Assembly (NCBI GenBank): GCA_041392165.1
Contig: JAWKMN010000004.1
Location: 248,001-312,000 of the forward strand
Source: Arenibacter sp041392165
Lineage (GTDB): Bacteria; Bacteroidota; Bacteroidia; Flavobacteriales; Flavobacteriaceae
Reading direction: 5' to 3'
Length of the DNA stretch: 64,000 nucleotides
The position numbers and the translations under genes are program-made. Below the pieces are notes generated by a model. The model did no database searches, was not told the origin of the DNA, and saw only the letters and a list, made by a program, of their open reading frames with translations. Positions 62,979 to 64,000 of the stretch are shown here, in pieces. Position 1 is the first letter of the stretch, and each line of letters begins with the position of its first letter.

Positions 62979-63464
62979 TTAAACTAGCGATGGGCGCCCA
63001 TAGAAAGCTAACAGACTTTTCATCATAAATTTTTTGTGTCTCATATTTTGATAGTCTTCTGTATAGAACAGGTAGCGGTCGTGATTTAGAACCACCATAT
63101 AACCTGCTTGCATATATCCAGAATTAAAAGCGCCTTTTGATAATGTATAGGCCAACAAATAATTTTCAGGACTTATACTTGTTAAATTGCCGTTGCAAAA
63201 AATTATATTTGTATGCTGAAGTAAAAACGCTGCGTTATATTTATCCCAATTAGTGCTGATTTTATCTTCGGTCGAGATTTCAAATACTCTCGTCCGATGC
63301 TTTTGGTCCGTTGGTTCATAATTTGAGGCATCTACCTTTCTATTTCTCTGATCAACTTCTCGCATTTCAATAAGTTCTTTATTTTCAGTTGATTGTACTT
63401 CGTTAATTTTTTGTTGATGGCATCCAATTTGGACGAAAATGAAGCCAAGGGTTGTTATTTTCAT
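62979..63464 (-). CDS. Small lipoprotein of unknown function
   Basis: 161 residues from ATG 63464 (MKITTLGFIFVQIGCHQQ) with a lipobox-like VQIGC; an in-frame ATG 27 bases upstream would spoil the signal. The remainder has YNAAFLLQHTNIIFCNGNLT and YMVVLNHDRYLFYTEDYQ. No family recognised. Confidence 0.55.
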   Translation of the reverse strand: MKITTLGFIFVQIGCHQQKINEVQSTENKELIEMREVDQRNRKVDASNYEPTDQKHRTRVFEISTEDKISTNWDKYNAAFLLQHTNIIFCNGNLTSISPENYLLAYTLSKGAFNSGYMQAGYMVVLNHDRYLFYTEDYQNMRHKKFMMKSLLAFYGRPSLV

Positions 63465-63867
63465 TTTTAAAAATTCAATTTGTTCGTGCATTTTTGAAAC
63501 GTGGCATGCCTTTGTGGCAAAGGTCTAATCCAAAAAAGTAGATTTCCTTGATATTAGAATCTATTGCCTTTGGTCAAATAATCCAATAAGCCAAGAAATA
63601 CTATAAACATTTTTATCTTCTGTACAGCAGTCAAGTTGAAATTTATATCCCAAATCAGCAAAAAACAAGTTGATTTACGGGATTACATTCATTCGTCAAC
63701 CTATTATACTGTTAGCGAAGAATTCCAGGTCAGCTTCTTCAGTAAGTAGATATAACTGTTAAGCCAAAAACAGATACTAATAACTCTTTTTTAAATATGT
63801 ATATTGCCCTTATTACTTGAACTGATAATTTCATAATTATGCCTCAGAATAATATAACATGCTCGGA

Positions 63868-64000
63868 CTACTCAAAGGTGTAACTAGCTTTATTTACTTG
63901 TGTCAAACGAAAGTACCCATATGCAAAATTTTCAGGGTTCGTTAAATTGATACAGTTTCCTTTTACGGCTACCGGAATAGTCTCAAAAAATCCAATACCG
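63868..64000 (-). CDS. C-terminus of a DUF4249-like lipoprotein (cut by window edge)
   Basis: The minus frame enters from the window edge and reads GIGFFETIPVAVKGNCINLT, NPENFAYGYFRLTQVNKASY then TFE and a TAG stop. The pattern GN(C)INLTNPE...GYF resembles the tails of DUF4249 proteins, which usually sit beside TonB-dependent receptor genes. The start and most of the gene lie outside. The 400-bp stretch 63465-63867 holds no recognised gene. Confidence 0.55.
   Translation of the reverse strand, partial: GIGFFETIPVAVKGNCINLTNPENFAYGYFRLTQVNKASYTFE

Noticed and set aside
1..64000. CRISPR array, rRNA genes or a complete tRNA
   Set aside because: No regular spaced direct repeats of CRISPR size, no rRNA sequence and only a tRNA 3' half were found.

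Overview
The window looks like chromosome from a marine member of the Flavobacteriaceae (Bacteroidota). The grounds are a moderately AT-rich base composition, TAnnTTTG-type promoter boxes, DUF1080 and DUF4494 proteins, a short-chain threonine dehydrogenase beside kbl, an ECF sigma factor paired with a membrane-anchored outer-membrane barrel, and a DUF4249-like tail at the right edge. The genus cannot be fixed from the sequence alone.

Region 1 (1-17.5 kb) is ordinary metabolic chromosome. It holds a tandem alpha/beta hydrolase, a 2-hydroxyacid dehydrogenase, an Lrp regulator divergent from tdh-kbl (threonine to glycine), a His-rich beta-propeller, a DUF1080 protein, a tandem universal stress protein, DUF4494, and a carbohydrate set (Gfo/Idh/MocA oxidoreductase, CE7-type acetylxylan esterase, GH63-like glucosidase, metallo-beta-lactamase fold hydrolase).

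Region 2 (17.5-33.9 kb) is mosaic. It holds a retropepsin-like lipoprotein, one isolated cassette (a 94-aa gene plus an attC-like hairpin), a decayed IS200 transposase, a flavin monooxygenase with a flavodoxin-like reductase, a Crp-type regulator, a DoxDA/DsrE/DoxX sulfur operon, a methyltransferase with OsmC, an AraC regulator, an IS110 stub carrying a perfect 57-bp palindrome, an AbiE abortive-infection pair, and an AraC/MFS/DUF2938 cluster.

Region 3 (33.97-48.0 kb) is the main result. Eight gene cassettes or cassette-like units, nearly all read on the minus strand, are separated by eight imperfect palindromic sites of about 130-155 bp. Their arms read AACGGT... and ...CAnTGTTRKSC. They carry MazEF, HigBA, a PIN/DUF6364 pair, a SymE/XRE pair, a HEPN-motif protein and several unknown membrane proteins. 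The array ends at a GCCTAAC core followed by repeated CTATATT motifs, and directly next to it lies a tyrosine recombinase whose C-terminal third resembles integron integrases. A zinc-ribbon gene is divergent from the recombinase across nested palindromes. This looks like an integron-like capture system of a non-canonical type: the IntI-specific insertion is not visible, and the array sits at the 3' rather than the 5' end of the recombinase gene. Two IS200/IS605-type and two DDE-type IS elements have landed in or beside the recombination sites.

Region 4 (48.5-64 kb) appears to be a genomic island. A displaced 3' half of a CAU-anticodon tRNA with its terminator sits beside a second tyrosine recombinase and an excisionase-like gene. 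The rest holds scrambled remnants (HTH/TlpA junction, IstB tail), a fibronectin-type lipoprotein, the ECF sigma/barrel pair, a run of small membrane proteins with a DinB-like protein, a trypsin-like lipoprotein, an LRR protein and the tail of a DUF4249-like gene. No intact tRNA partner is visible, so the right end of the island should lie outside the window.

Three copies of an approximately 200-bp hairpin-rich repeat (6.2, 17.7 and 48.1 kb) link the regions.
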